This document shows, in pieces, positions 1 to 5,689 of a DNA stretch of 5,689 nucleotides. Made by a program: the position numbers and the translations under genes. The stretch comes from JBHIBC01 sp046758905 (GTDB lineage: Bacteria > Acidobacteriota > Polarisedimenticolia > Gp22-AA2), in the NCBI GenBank assembly GCA_046758905.1, contig JBHIBC010000107.1, positions 1 through 5,689 of the forward strand. Reading direction: 5' to 3'. Within the stretch, counting starts at the first letter, position 1, and the number at the start of each line of letters is the position of its first letter. Under the pieces are notes generated by a model. The model was not told the origin of the DNA, did no database searches, and saw only the letters and a list, made by a program, of their open reading frames with translations.

Positions 1-344
1 ACCTCGGCCGACTGCGCCGCATCTCCCCCGCCCGCCCGCGCCCGCCGGCGGAAGGCCGCGGGCTCGAGGGACGGGACCGCGCACAGTGGGACCGCCTCGC
101 GGCCACCGTGGCGCGGGAGTATTTCGCCCGCCCGGGAGCCGAGCGCCCGACGTCGGGGGGGGGCGCCCCGAGCGGGGGTATCGACGTCGACTGGCAGCTC
201 ATCGCCTCCTATCTGCGCCGGCACCGCGACGAGGTGAACTTCGTGGACATCGATGAGTGCGCCTCTCCCGAGGAGGCGATCGGTCGGCTGCGCGTCCTGG
301 TCGACGCCTGCCGCAGCGCGAGGGGACGGGTCCTCGCCCGCTAG
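1..344 (+). CDS. C-terminal part of an unrecognised protein (5' end outside window)
   Basis: The frame is open from base 3 to a TAG stop at 342-344, giving about 113 residues of a protein that probably starts upstream. A GTG at 108 could serve as a start, but the same frame reads on upstream with plausible protein sequence (GRDRAQWDRLAATV), so I treat the gene as cut by the window edge. The first ~20 residues are Pro/Arg-rich and look like a linker. A helical part (WDRLAATVAREYFARPG) follows, then a Gly/Ser-rich stretch encoded across a run of nine G, then a compact C-terminal segment from IDVDWQLIASYL to the end. That segment contains the phrase VNFVDIDECASPEEAIGRL, which resembles the strand-then-helix end of some alpha/beta enzymes. 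I do not recognise the family and assign no function. The coding reading is supported by continuity and G/C third positions; the next gene is convergent, 26 bases away. Confidence 0.6.
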   Translation, partial: LGRLRRISPARPRPPAEGRGLEGRDRAQWDRLAATVAREYFARPGAERPTSGGGAPSGGIDVDWQLIASYLRRHRDEVNFVDIDECASPEEAIGRLRVLVDACRSARGRVLAR

Positions 345-370
345 CCCGCCCCCGCGGCCCTCCGGCGACC

Positions 371-1906
371 TCAGTTGATCCGGTAGACGGGGCTGTCCAC
401 GGACAGCCCGGGCGCCCGCACCTCGCGGATCATCGCGCCCGGGTTGAGGCGGCGGATCGTCTCCAGAACCGCCTCGTCCCTCCGGACGAGGGCCACCAGC
501 GCCGGCCGGCCGCGCAGGACGAGCCTGGAGGAGTCATGGGGCCCGAGGATGGTCGCCCGCTCGTCCCGCAGCTCGAACAGGTAGGGATGCACCTCGGCCG
601 GCCAGCCGTAGGCCCTGAACCCCTCGCCGTTGGCGACGACGAACTTCCCGACGCCTCGCGGAGCGGACGCGAGGACCCGCGCCGCGGCGCGGAAGGCGAA
701 GTCGTGCGCCTGCGCGACCCGCGGATCCCGCCCCCAGACGATGAAGTAGCGATAGGACGTCCAGATCCCCAGGCCGACGAGCAACGCCAGCGCGCCCGCG
801 GCGGCGAATCTCTCCCCCGCCCGCCGCGCCGATAGGTCCTCGACCGCCGCCAGGCCGAATCCCGCGAGCAGCGCGACCGCCGGCAGCGCCCCGCAGCTCC
901 TGAGGGCGTGCGGCACCCCCTCCACCGAAAGGTAGCTCGGCAGGAGCATGATCGGCACCCACGCAAGCAGCAGGGCGGCGGACGGCGGCGGCCCTCGGAG
1001 CGCGGCCACCGCGCCGATGAGCATCAGGAGCCCGCTTATCGGATCGAGCATCGGCGCCCCGGCGATGTTGTGTCGCCAGTTCCGATCGCCGCTCCAGTGG
1101 AGCATCAGCAGCGTCGCCGGGACGTTTCGTCGCAGGTTGAGGCCGGCCTGGCCGGGGGCGAGCTTCGGGCTGAACACCGAGACGACGCGGTGCGGCAGCG
1201 TGAAGTGCTCCGGCCGGTGCAGGTAATGCACCAGCATCGGGAGCGCCACCAGCAGCGCCGCCCCCAGGAAGGCCGCGAGCCCCTTCGCCGCCCGTCGCCA
1301 CGCCTCGCGATCGTGACCGAGCTCGGCGAGCAGGTAGATGGGCAGAATGAATGGGGCGAAGCGAACCGCGGGGTAGACGTGCACGCCGAGCCCGAGGAGC
1401 GCCCCCGCGGCCGCCATCCGCGCGACCGACCGCCCCCGGAGGCCCTCCACCAGTAAGGCGATCGACAGGGCGAGCAGCAGCGGCAGGAGGATCGCCCGGA
1501 ACCCGCTCCGGCTGAGCAGGAGATGCCAGAACGACGCCCCCAGCAGGGCCGCACCGTACAGGCCGGCACGACGATGCCGCAGCGATTTCCCCAGCCGGTA
1601 GACACCCCAGCAGGTCAGGACGCCGATCAGCGCCCCGGGCAGCCGCACCGACCAGTCGGACGGGCCGAAGAGCACGAACCCGAGGCCCATCAGGTTGGAG
1701 TAGAGGCCCTCGTCATAGGTGTAGTGCAGGCGCGGGTGGCCCGATGCGGCACGCATCGCGTCCAGGGCGGTCAGCGCGACGTCGCGGTAATGCGCGGGAG
1801 GCAGCCAGCTCAGCCCATACAGCCTGACGGCGGCGGCGCATACGAGAACGGCCCCTAGCAGCAAGCCGCTGCGTCCGATCCGGAGGATGCCGCCCATCGT
1901 CCGCAT
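371..1906 (-). CDS. GT39/PMT_2-like polytopic membrane glycosyltransferase
   Basis: Predicted inner-membrane glycosyltransferase of the GT39/ArnT/PMT_2 superfamily, 511 residues from the ATG at 1906. Such enzymes move a sugar from a polyprenyl-phosphate donor to a lipid, glycan or protein on the periplasmic side; the substrate cannot be told here. A first membrane helix (about 13-32) leads into a large loop with PPAHYRDVALTALDAM (about 36-51), where the family usually has a DE pair after the YR. Next come YTYDEGLYSNLMGL (62-75), LFGPSDWSVRLPGALIG (79-95) and a SFWHLLLSRSGFRAILLP segment (125-142), all typical of the family. Several more hydrophobic helices follow, including one with YPAVRFAPF. 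The last ~125 residues (from about 387) are soluble and probably periplasmic. An in-frame TTG at 1945 would add 13 polar residues, and an ATG at 1897 is also possible; no start has a convincing Shine-Dalgarno, so I prefer the first ATG. The gene is monocistronic as far as visible, convergent with the left gene and divergent from the receiver gene. Confidence 0.88.
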   Translation of the reverse strand: MRTMGGILRIGRSGLLLGAVLVCAAAVRLYGLSWLPPAHYRDVALTALDAMRAASGHPRLHYTYDEGLYSNLMGLGFVLFGPSDWSVRLPGALIGVLTCWGVYRLGKSLRHRRAGLYGAALLGASFWHLLLSRSGFRAILLPLLLALSIALLVEGLRGRSVARMAAAGALLGLGVHVYPAVRFAPFILPIYLLAELGHDREAWRRAAKGLAAFLGAALLVALPMLVHYLHRPEHFTLPHRVVSVFSPKLAPGQAGLNLRRNVPATLLMLHWSGDRNWRHNIAGAPMLDPISGLLMLIGAVAALRGPPPSAALLLAWVPIMLLPSYLSVEGVPHALRSCGALPAVALLAGFGLAAVEDLSARRAGERFAAAGALALLVGLGIWTSYRYFIVWGRDPRVAQAHDFAFRAAARVLASAPRGVGKFVVANGEGFRAYGWPAEVHPYLFELRDERATILGPHDSSRLVLRGRPALVALVRRDEAVLETIRRLNPGAMIREVRAPGLSVDSPVYRIN

Positions 1907-1981
1907 GATATCCGCATCAGCGGAACGCGGATCTCCGCACGCCAAACATTTGACGCGCAGCCGGTGAACCGATGTCGAGGC

Positions 1982-2009
1982 TTGCGTAGAGGCCCGGCCC
2001 TCCTATATT
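1982..2009 (+). promoter_or_regulatory. Candidate sigma70-type promoter of the receiver-domain gene
   Basis: TTGCGT at 1982-1987 and TATATT at 2004-2009 (five of six bases of the -10 consensus) are separated by 16 bases. This is one of the very few A/T-rich spots in the region and lies just upstream of the receiver gene, which would give a leader of about 27 bases. The -35 box matches only in its TTG. The call is made by eye from position and composition. Confidence 0.5.
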
Positions 2010-2042
2010 AGAACTCGTCGGCCCGCGTGCCTCAGGTGAACG

Positions 2043-2429
2043 ATGTCCTCGCCCTCGAAGATCCTCCTCGTAGACGACGATCCCACCGTGCTGGACCTGG
2101 TCCGGGAGACCCTCGAGGGGTGCGGCTACGCCATCGACACGGCCACCAACAGTCAGGAAGCGTTGACCAAGGTCAAGGCCGGTGGATACGCCATGATCAT
2201 CGTCGACCTGCTCCTGCCCGACATGAACGGGTTCATCCTGTCCCAGGAGATCAAGAGGGTGAACCCAGCCCTGGCCGACAAGATCCTGTTCATCTCCGGG
2301 ATCCTCTTCGGCCAGAGCACGGTGGAGCACCTCGGATCCATCGGGGCCGGCTTCCTCAGCAAGCCCTTCCAGATCGACTCGCTGATCGAGGCGGTCGACA
2401 AGATCGCAAACCGGCGCGCCGCTCGCTGA
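2043..2429 (+). CDS. Stand-alone response regulator receiver protein (CheY-like)
   Basis: A 128-residue protein that is a single receiver (REC) domain with no output domain. Phosphorylation by a partner histidine kinase would switch its surface so that it acts through protein contacts, as CheY or Spo0F do, rather than by binding DNA. All the key residues are visible: the acidic metal-binding cluster D11-D12-D13 in ILLVDDD, the phospho-acceptor D55 in VDLLLPDMNGF, the switch Ser S85 in LFISG, aromatic F104, and conserved K107 in the LSKPF motif followed by helix 5. The length is normal for one REC domain. The ATG at 2043 follows AGGTGA (2034-2039) at a rather short distance and sits about 27 bases after a good promoter candidate. 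No histidine kinase or other two-component gene lies in the window, so it is an orphan here and its pathway is unknown. Confidence 0.95.
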   Translation: MSSPSKILLVDDDPTVLDLVRETLEGCGYAIDTATNSQEALTKVKAGGYAMIIVDLLLPDMNGFILSQEIKRVNPALADKILFISGILFGQSTVEHLGSIGAGFLSKPFQIDSLIEAVDKIANRRAAR

Positions 2430-2431
2430 GG

Positions 2432-2462
2432 TCCGGGCCGGCCCGGAGGCCGCGCCGCCTCC
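2432..2462. repeat. Short GC-rich inverted repeats just after the receiver gene
   Basis: A 16-base perfect palindrome (2432-2447, centred on GGCCGGCC) begins two bases after the receiver stop. It overlaps a small hairpin with GGAGGC at 2445-2450, a six-base loop, and GCCTCC at 2457-2462. Both are GC-rich and no T tract follows, so they may help protect or end the transcript or may simply reflect base composition. Confidence 0.3.
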
Positions 2463-2536
2463 GCGGGACGCCGGCCGGCCGACGGCTTCCGGGCGTGCGG
2501 CGGCGGTCTCACTCCCCTTTGCGTTGGACAGAGTGC

Positions 2537-2573
2537 GCCACGGGCGGTGTCGCGGCCGCCCGTGGCTTGTCCC
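2537..2573 (+). terminator. Probable terminator hairpin downstream of the receiver gene
   Basis: There is a perfect 11-bp stem: GCCACGGGCGG at 2537-2547 pairs with CCGCCCGTGGC at 2556-2566 around an eight-base loop. The right arm is followed by TTGTCCCCTTGTGT, which has several T but is not a clean T tract. It lies 107 bases past the receiver stop, in the gap where the receiver gene and the minus-strand secreted-protein gene converge, the right place for a terminator. On the minus strand the following bases are not T-rich, so termination is more likely for plus-strand transcription, though the stem could block both. Confidence 0.5.
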
Positions 2574-2670
2574 CTTGTGTGGAGGGAGCGCCCGAGGAGT
2601 CAGGCGCCTGTGGAGACCGGGGTTCTCGCGGGTGTTGCGGACCTCCTCATTCGCCCCAGATGACCATGTC

Positions 2671-3135
2671 CTACCTCGTGTCGATCGGCGCGCCCGCCCG
2701 GCGGGCGTCGTCACGGAGCCTGTCGATCGACCGTTCGAGAAGGGCGATCCTCTTCTCGAGCTCCAGGACCAGATGGCGCACCTTGGCGCGGTAGCCGAGG
2801 CGGGGCTTGAGGTCCCGGGTGCCGCCGGCGAAGGCCGATTCGGAGAAATCGATCGCCTCCAGCTCGTAGTCCAGCTCCTCCAGCAACGCGGCGCGCCGCA
2901 GCATGAGCTCCTCGTAGGCACGCTGGTAGCCCACCCGATCCGCGGGGGACGGGGAGAAGCGAGGCAGCTTGGCCGCCGGCTCGCGCTGAACCGCGAGGGG
3001 CGGCAGCCGGCGCAGGTCCTCGTTCGTGTAGGCGCCGGGGACCTCGAACCTCGCCAGATCGGCGTTGGTGTAAGTCCGCTGGCCGTAGGCGAGCGCCGGG
3101 CACAGGCAGACGACGACGAGCATGAGGCGTTTCAT
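2671..3135 (-). CDS. Small secreted coiled-coil protein with two YTN-x-DL motifs, unknown function
   Basis: A 154-residue protein predicted to be exported. The N-terminus (MKRLMLVVVCLCPALAYG) has a charged start, a hydrophobic core and likely cleavage near residues 16-18; C10 and C12 do not form a good lipobox, so it is probably not a lipoprotein. Directly after this come two near-copies of one motif, TYTNADLARF (21-30) and AYTNEDLRRL (35-44). A Pro-rich linker (45-66) follows, then two charged, heptad-like helical stretches at about 67-97 and 115-147 (for example LRRAALLEELDYELEAI and LVLELEKRIALLERSIDRL), suggesting a coiled coil or helical hairpin in the periplasm. The ATG at 3135 is chosen because the signal peptide begins there and a strong ribosome site precedes it; the frame opens upstream to 3288, but that extension would bury the signal peptide. 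I know of no assigned function for this type of protein. It faces away from the protease gene and could share its control region. Confidence 0.8.
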   Translation of the reverse strand: MKRLMLVVVCLCPALAYGQRTYTNADLARFEVPGAYTNEDLRRLPPLAVQREPAAKLPRFSPSPADRVGYQRAYEELMLRRAALLEELDYELEAIDFSESAFAGGTRDLKPRLGYRAKVRHLVLELEKRIALLERSIDRLRDDARRAGAPIDTR

Positions 3136-3140
3136 CCCTA

Positions 3141-3147
3141 CCCTCCC
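3141..3147 (-). promoter_or_regulatory. Shine-Dalgarno site that fixes the start of the secreted protein
   Basis: On the minus strand GGGAGGG lies five bases before the ATG at 3135. It is the strongest ribosome-binding site in the window and, with the signal peptide, supports this start over the upstream in-frame ones. Confidence 0.75.
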
Positions 3148-3198
3148 GACGCGCCGCGACCCGTCGCCGGGGGAGGCGTCTCCGCATCCCCTCGCGCG

Positions 3199-3237
3199 CT
3201 CGGCGGGGAGCAACCCGAAACAACCCCGCTGCCCGAG
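3199..3237 (-). repeat. Bulged inverted repeat in the predicted leader of the secreted-protein gene
   Basis: CTCG plus GCGGGG (3199-3208) can pair with CCCCGC (3224-3229) and CGAG (3234-3237), leaving a four-base bulge at 3230-3233 and a 15-base loop. If transcription starts near 3253, this hairpin would lie within the roughly 118-base untranslated leader of the secreted protein's mRNA. No riboswitch class is recognised. Confidence 0.3.
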
Positions 3238-3259
3238 TCGCCGCGCGATGTGTGTCTGC

Positions 3260-3288
3260 CATATACGGCGATCGGCTGCCGCCGACAA
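3260..3288 (-). promoter_or_regulatory. Candidate sigma70-type promoter of the secreted-protein gene
   Basis: Read on the minus strand, TTGTCG (3288-3283) and TATATG (3265-3260) are 17 bases apart, each with four of six consensus bases. Transcription would start near 3253 and give a leader of about 118 bases. It is the best A/T-containing candidate upstream of this gene. Confidence 0.4.
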
Positions 3289-3406
3289 GGGGATTCTGCC
3301 CGCCCGCTCCTCCGAAACCTCTCTCCCGCGCGGGGTTCAGACGGCGCGCCGCCGTCCTCCCGGGTGGCGCGGAAGTGGACACGTCGCGCGCGCCGCCCCC
3401 CGTGCT

Positions 3407-3434
3407 TTGCGGCGTCGCGCCCGGCGGCTATAAT
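3407..3434 (+). promoter_or_regulatory. Candidate sigma70-type promoter of the M16 protease gene
   Basis: A perfect TATAAT lies at 3429-3434, with TTGCGG at 3407-3412 sixteen bases upstream (or TTTGCG at 3406-3411 with a 17-base spacer). A start near 3441 would leave a leader of about 23 bases containing GAGGG (3449-3453), ten bases before the ATG. The spacing and TTGCG-type -35 resemble the receiver-gene promoter. Confidence 0.6.
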
Positions 3435-3463
3435 GCGGCGCTCTTCCCGAGGGTGTTGCGCCG

Positions 3464-5689
3464 ATGCCGTCCCGTCCCCCTTCGCCGTCCGAGATCGCGT
3501 TCCTGCTCATCGCCGCCTTGGGGTGGATCGGCCGGGCCGAGGCCGCCCCCGGCGTGCCCCGGACGCGCGTCCTCCCCAACGGTCTGACGGTGGTCACCCT
3601 CGAGGACCACACCCTGCCGCTGGTGGCGGCGAGCCTCTGGGTGAGGGCGGGCAGCAAGTACGAGACCGACTCATCCTACGGCTACGCCCATTACCTCGAG
3701 CATCTGATCCAGCGCGGCAGCGACGAGGGCCGTCCGTTCGAGTACCAGCGGCTGGCGAAGCGCTGGGGCGGGTCGATCCTGGTTCGCTCCGACTACGACC
3801 GCACCTCGCTCACCGCGACCGGCGTGCCCGGGGCCCTCGAGCCGATCCTCAGGGCGCTCGCCGGCATGGCCCTGCGCGCCGACCTCTCGGACTCGGAGAT
3901 CGACGCGGAGCTGGGGACGCTCAATCAGGAGATGAAGAACTACTACGACGACGCGCTCTCGGTGACCTTTCTGGAATCGATGCGGGCCGCGTTTCCGGGG
4001 CACCCGTATCGCATCCCCATGCTCGGCAGCTTCCGCACCCTGGGAAGGCTCAAGCGCGGCCCCCTGGCCGCCTTCTACGCGAACCTGTACGCCCCCAACA
4101 ACATGGCGATCGCCCTGGCGGGCGACTTCGAGCCGCGCCGCGCGAGCGCGCTGGTGGACTCGCTCTTCGGGACCGCCCGCAGGAGCGCCACGCTCCCGCC
4201 GGCGCCGGATCCGCCGGCCGGCTTCCCGGGTCATGCCGACATCGAGAAATCCCTGGATCTGAGCTCGGCGATGGTCGCGCTCAATTTCGTCGGGCCCGGC
4301 TTCCGGCACCCCGACCGGCCCGGCATGGAGGTGCTCGCGCGGGCGCTGTCCGACGACTCGATCGTCCCGCTAACGCGGGCGCTCGTGCGGAGCGGGTCGG
4401 CGGAGGGTGTCCGCGTCGGCTACCGTCCTCTCGAGGACGCCGCCCTGCTGTCGATCAGCGTTCGTCCGGCGACCCCCCAGCTCTCCTATGCGGCGGCCGC
4501 GGCTGTGCTTCAGGAGGTCGTGACCTTCAAGGAGCGCGGCCTCGCCGAGGATCGGCTCCGCGCCCTGGTCGGCTCCATCCTCGGCGGCGAGCGGGTCCGC
4601 GCCGAGCTGATCGCCGAGAGGGCAGCGCGCCTGGGCGAGGCGGCGCTGTTCGGCGGCGCGCGTTACTACTGGGACCTCCCGGAGACCTACGGGCGGCTCA
4701 CTCCGGGCGAAGTCAGCCGGGTGGCCAGGAAGTACCTCGTGCAAGAGAATCTCCGGCTGGTGGTGCTCCTGCCGAAGGGCGCCGGATCCCCCCCGGACGA
4801 GCACAAGGCGAGCTTCCACACCCTCCTCGATCGGCTGGGCTCGGCCGGAGCCGCCACCAACCCCGGCTTCGGGGCGGCGCGCTATGCCTCCCGGGAGGCG
4901 ACCCAAGTCACGGCCGACGCCTGGGGCCGCTGGCGCGACGCCGCCCGCCCCGACGATCCCGTCAGGACCGTGCTGGACAACGGGCTGATCGTCGTGATCA
5001 AGGAGGACCACCGCCATTCGCTGGCGGCGGCGTCGCTGCAGCTCCCCTTCGGGTCCGGAAGCGACCCCGCCGGACGGGCGGGGCTGGCCTCGCTCGCCGG
5101 GCTGGTCCTGCGCGCCGCCGGCGCGCGGGGTGAGGCGCGGCGGCCGGACGGCCGCGGGCTCGGGGCGCCGTTCGAGGTTCAGGTCTCGCGCGATCTGACG
5201 GAGCTCCGCCTGCTGAGCGCCCCCGCCGTCCTGGAGCGCGGCCTGCGCGCGTTGGCGACGGCGGTCCGTGGACCCCGGGTGACGGAGGAGATCCTCGCCC
5301 GGGCGCGGGCCCTGGCCCGCCGCGCGCTCGACCGGCTCGAGCGTGATCCGGGGCAGGCGGCGATCGAGCTGTTCCGGGAACACGCCTACCACGGCCATCC
5401 ATACGCCCATCCGACCGCGGGCAGCGCGCGCGGCCTGGCGGCGATCACCGCCGAGGACGTGAGCCGGTTCCTCCGGGGCCACCTCGTCCCGCACGGGACG
5501 GTGCTCGCGGTCGTGGGCGCCGTGGACCGCGACGACTTGAGCCGCCTGGCGGGGGAGCTGTTCGGCGACTGGGAGCCGCGCCCGGACGGCCCCCGCGAGA
5601 CGCCGCAGCCGCAGGATGAGCCCCCCCCCGAGGGGTCGCAGCCGGGCGAGTACGTGAGATTGATGGACGCCCCCAGGAGCCGGGCGATC
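3464..5689 (+). CDS. M16-family (pitrilysin-like) zinc metalloprotease, two-half form, 3' end cut off
   Basis: The frame is open from the ATG at 3464 to the last base: 742 residues with no stop. A signal peptide is likely (hydrophobic 11-23, AEA-A near 25-28), so the enzyme should act in the periplasm or outer envelope, degrading or processing peptides inside a clam-shell chamber. The N-terminal M16 domain (about 32-170) starts with VLPNGLTVVTLED and carries the inverted zinc motif H76-Y-L-E79-H80. E156 follows at the family spacing as third ligand, and E149 matches the conserved Glu seven residues earlier (pitrilysin E162/E169). Domain 2 includes GHPYRIPMLGSF and FYANLYAPNNMAIALAGDF (204-222). 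From about 497 a second M16 half begins (TVLDNGLIVVIKEDH), but where HxxEH should be it reads GRAGLASLAGLVL (537-549), so this half is non-catalytic, as is common when two M16B halves are fused. Near the end, a Pro-rich linker leads to YVRLMDAPRSRAI, the usual start of the last domain; roughly 150-200 residues are probably missing. Substrate unknown. Confidence 0.93.
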   Translation, partial: MPSRPPSPSEIAFLLIAALGWIGRAEAAPGVPRTRVLPNGLTVVTLEDHTLPLVAASLWVRAGSKYETDSSYGYAHYLEHLIQRGSDEGRPFEYQRLAKRWGGSILVRSDYDRTSLTATGVPGALEPILRALAGMALRADLSDSEIDAELGTLNQEMKNYYDDALSVTFLESMRAAFPGHPYRIPMLGSFRTLGRLKRGPLAAFYANLYAPNNMAIALAGDFEPRRASALVDSLFGTARRSATLPPAPDPPAGFPGHADIEKSLDLSSAMVALNFVGPGFRHPDRPGMEVLARALSDDSIVPLTRALVRSGSAEGVRVGYRPLEDAALLSISVRPATPQLSYAAAAAVLQEVVTFKERGLAEDRLRALVGSILGGERVRAELIAERAARLGEAALFGGARYYWDLPETYGRLTPGEVSRVARKYLVQENLRLVVLLPKGAGSPPDEHKASFHTLLDRLGSAGAATNPGFGAARYASREATQVTADAWGRWRDAARPDDPVRTVLDNGLIVVIKEDHRHSLAAASLQLPFGSGSDPAGRAGLASLAGLVLRAAGARGEARRPDGRGLGAPFEVQVSRDLTELRLLSAPAVLERGLRALATAVRGPRVTEEILARARALARRALDRLERDPGQAAIELFREHAYHGHPYAHPTAGSARGLAAITAEDVSRFLRGHLVPHGTVLAVVGAVDRDDLSRLAGELFGDWEPRPDGPRETPQPQDEPPPEGSQPGEYVRLMDAPRSRAI

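Larger units (their letters stand above)
3136..3463. other. Divergent intergenic region, no gene seen
   Basis: These 328 bases separate the minus-strand secreted protein from the plus-strand M16 protease. The frames that cross it give Arg/Pro-rich translations typical of GC-rich noncoding DNA, so I call no gene. It holds a candidate promoter in each direction, the ribosome sites of both genes, a bulged inverted repeat at 3199-3237, and a 7-bp inverted repeat with a three-base loop at 3340-3356 (GACGGCG / CGCCGTC). The latter lies between the two promoters and might be an operator, but could be chance in such GC-rich DNA. Confidence 0.6.

Noticed and set aside
1910..1931. ATCCGC / GCGGAT inverted repeat near the start of the glycosyltransferase gene
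   Set aside because: Six-base arms in such GC-rich sequence are expected by chance, and the repeat overlaps the uncertain start region. There is not enough to call an operator.
1907..1945. TTG start at 1945 for the glycosyltransferase
   Set aside because: It needs a rarer start codon and lacks a clear ribosome site. It adds 13 polar residues before the usual short cytoplasmic N-terminus. It remains possible, since the ATG at 1906 also lacks a good site.
1917..2921. A 334-codon minus-strand open frame across the receiver gene
   Set aside because: It overlaps a certain receiver gene antisense, crosses the terminator hairpin and overlaps the secreted-protein gene out of frame. No domain is seen.
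3136..3288. N-terminal extension of the secreted protein to an upstream start at 3288
   Set aside because: It would place 51 Arg/Gly-rich residues before a good signal peptide and ignore the strong ribosome site at 3141-3147. It would also overlap the best promoter candidate.
2524..5133. An 869-codon plus-strand open frame, the longest complete one in the window
   Set aside because: It runs through an intergenic hairpin, the minus-strand secreted protein, a promoter region and then the protease gene in a different frame. Its translation is Arg/Pro/Gly-rich with no domain pattern. It is a GC-rich shadow frame.
4370..5494. A 374-codon minus-strand open frame opposite the protease
   Set aside because: The opposite strand encodes a clear M16 protease with intact motifs; this frame is low-complexity and Arg/Gly/Ala-rich, with no recognisable features.
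1..5689. tRNA, rRNA, CRISPR array, insertion sequence, toxin-antitoxin or phage element
   Set aside because: Read on both strands for regular spaced repeats, terminal inverted repeats, transposase motifs and cloverleaf-like patterns; none was seen.

Overview
This is a very GC-rich bacterial window in which coding third positions are almost all G or C. Two products carry Sec-type signal peptides, and the predicted zinc protease and the polytopic glycosyltransferase would act at or beyond the inner membrane, which suggests a Gram-negative cell. The paired YTN-x-DL motif in the small secreted protein recalls proteins I associate with Acidobacteria and related deep-branching soil phyla. That is a hint only; no marker gene is present to place the organism.

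Layout from left to right: (1) the C-terminal end of an unrecognised plus-strand protein (1-344); (2) a convergent minus-strand GT39/PMT_2-type membrane glycosyltransferase (371-1906), whose stop lies only 26 bases from the first gene's stop; (3) a divergent promoter region, then a plus-strand stand-alone CheY-like receiver protein (2043-2429); (4) a 241-base convergent gap containing a strong 11-bp hairpin (2537-2566) that probably ends the receiver transcript; (5) a minus-strand 154-residue secreted coiled-coil protein of unknown function (2671-3135); (6) a 328-base divergent intergenic region with a candidate promoter facing each way; (7) a plus-strand M16-family zinc protease with a signal peptide (3464 to the window end, cut off). 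The first half of the protease has a complete HxxEH...E metal site, while the second half has lost the HxxEH motif.

There is no clear operon: neighbours alternate in strand, and each complete gene appears to be its own transcription unit. I see no pathway joining them. I found no RNA gene, mobile element, CRISPR array or sign of a novel defence or biosynthetic system. The most interesting items are the DE-to-DV change in the glycosyltransferase's first-loop motif, the small secreted protein with duplicated YTN-x-DL motifs, and the two-half protease with a degenerate second half.
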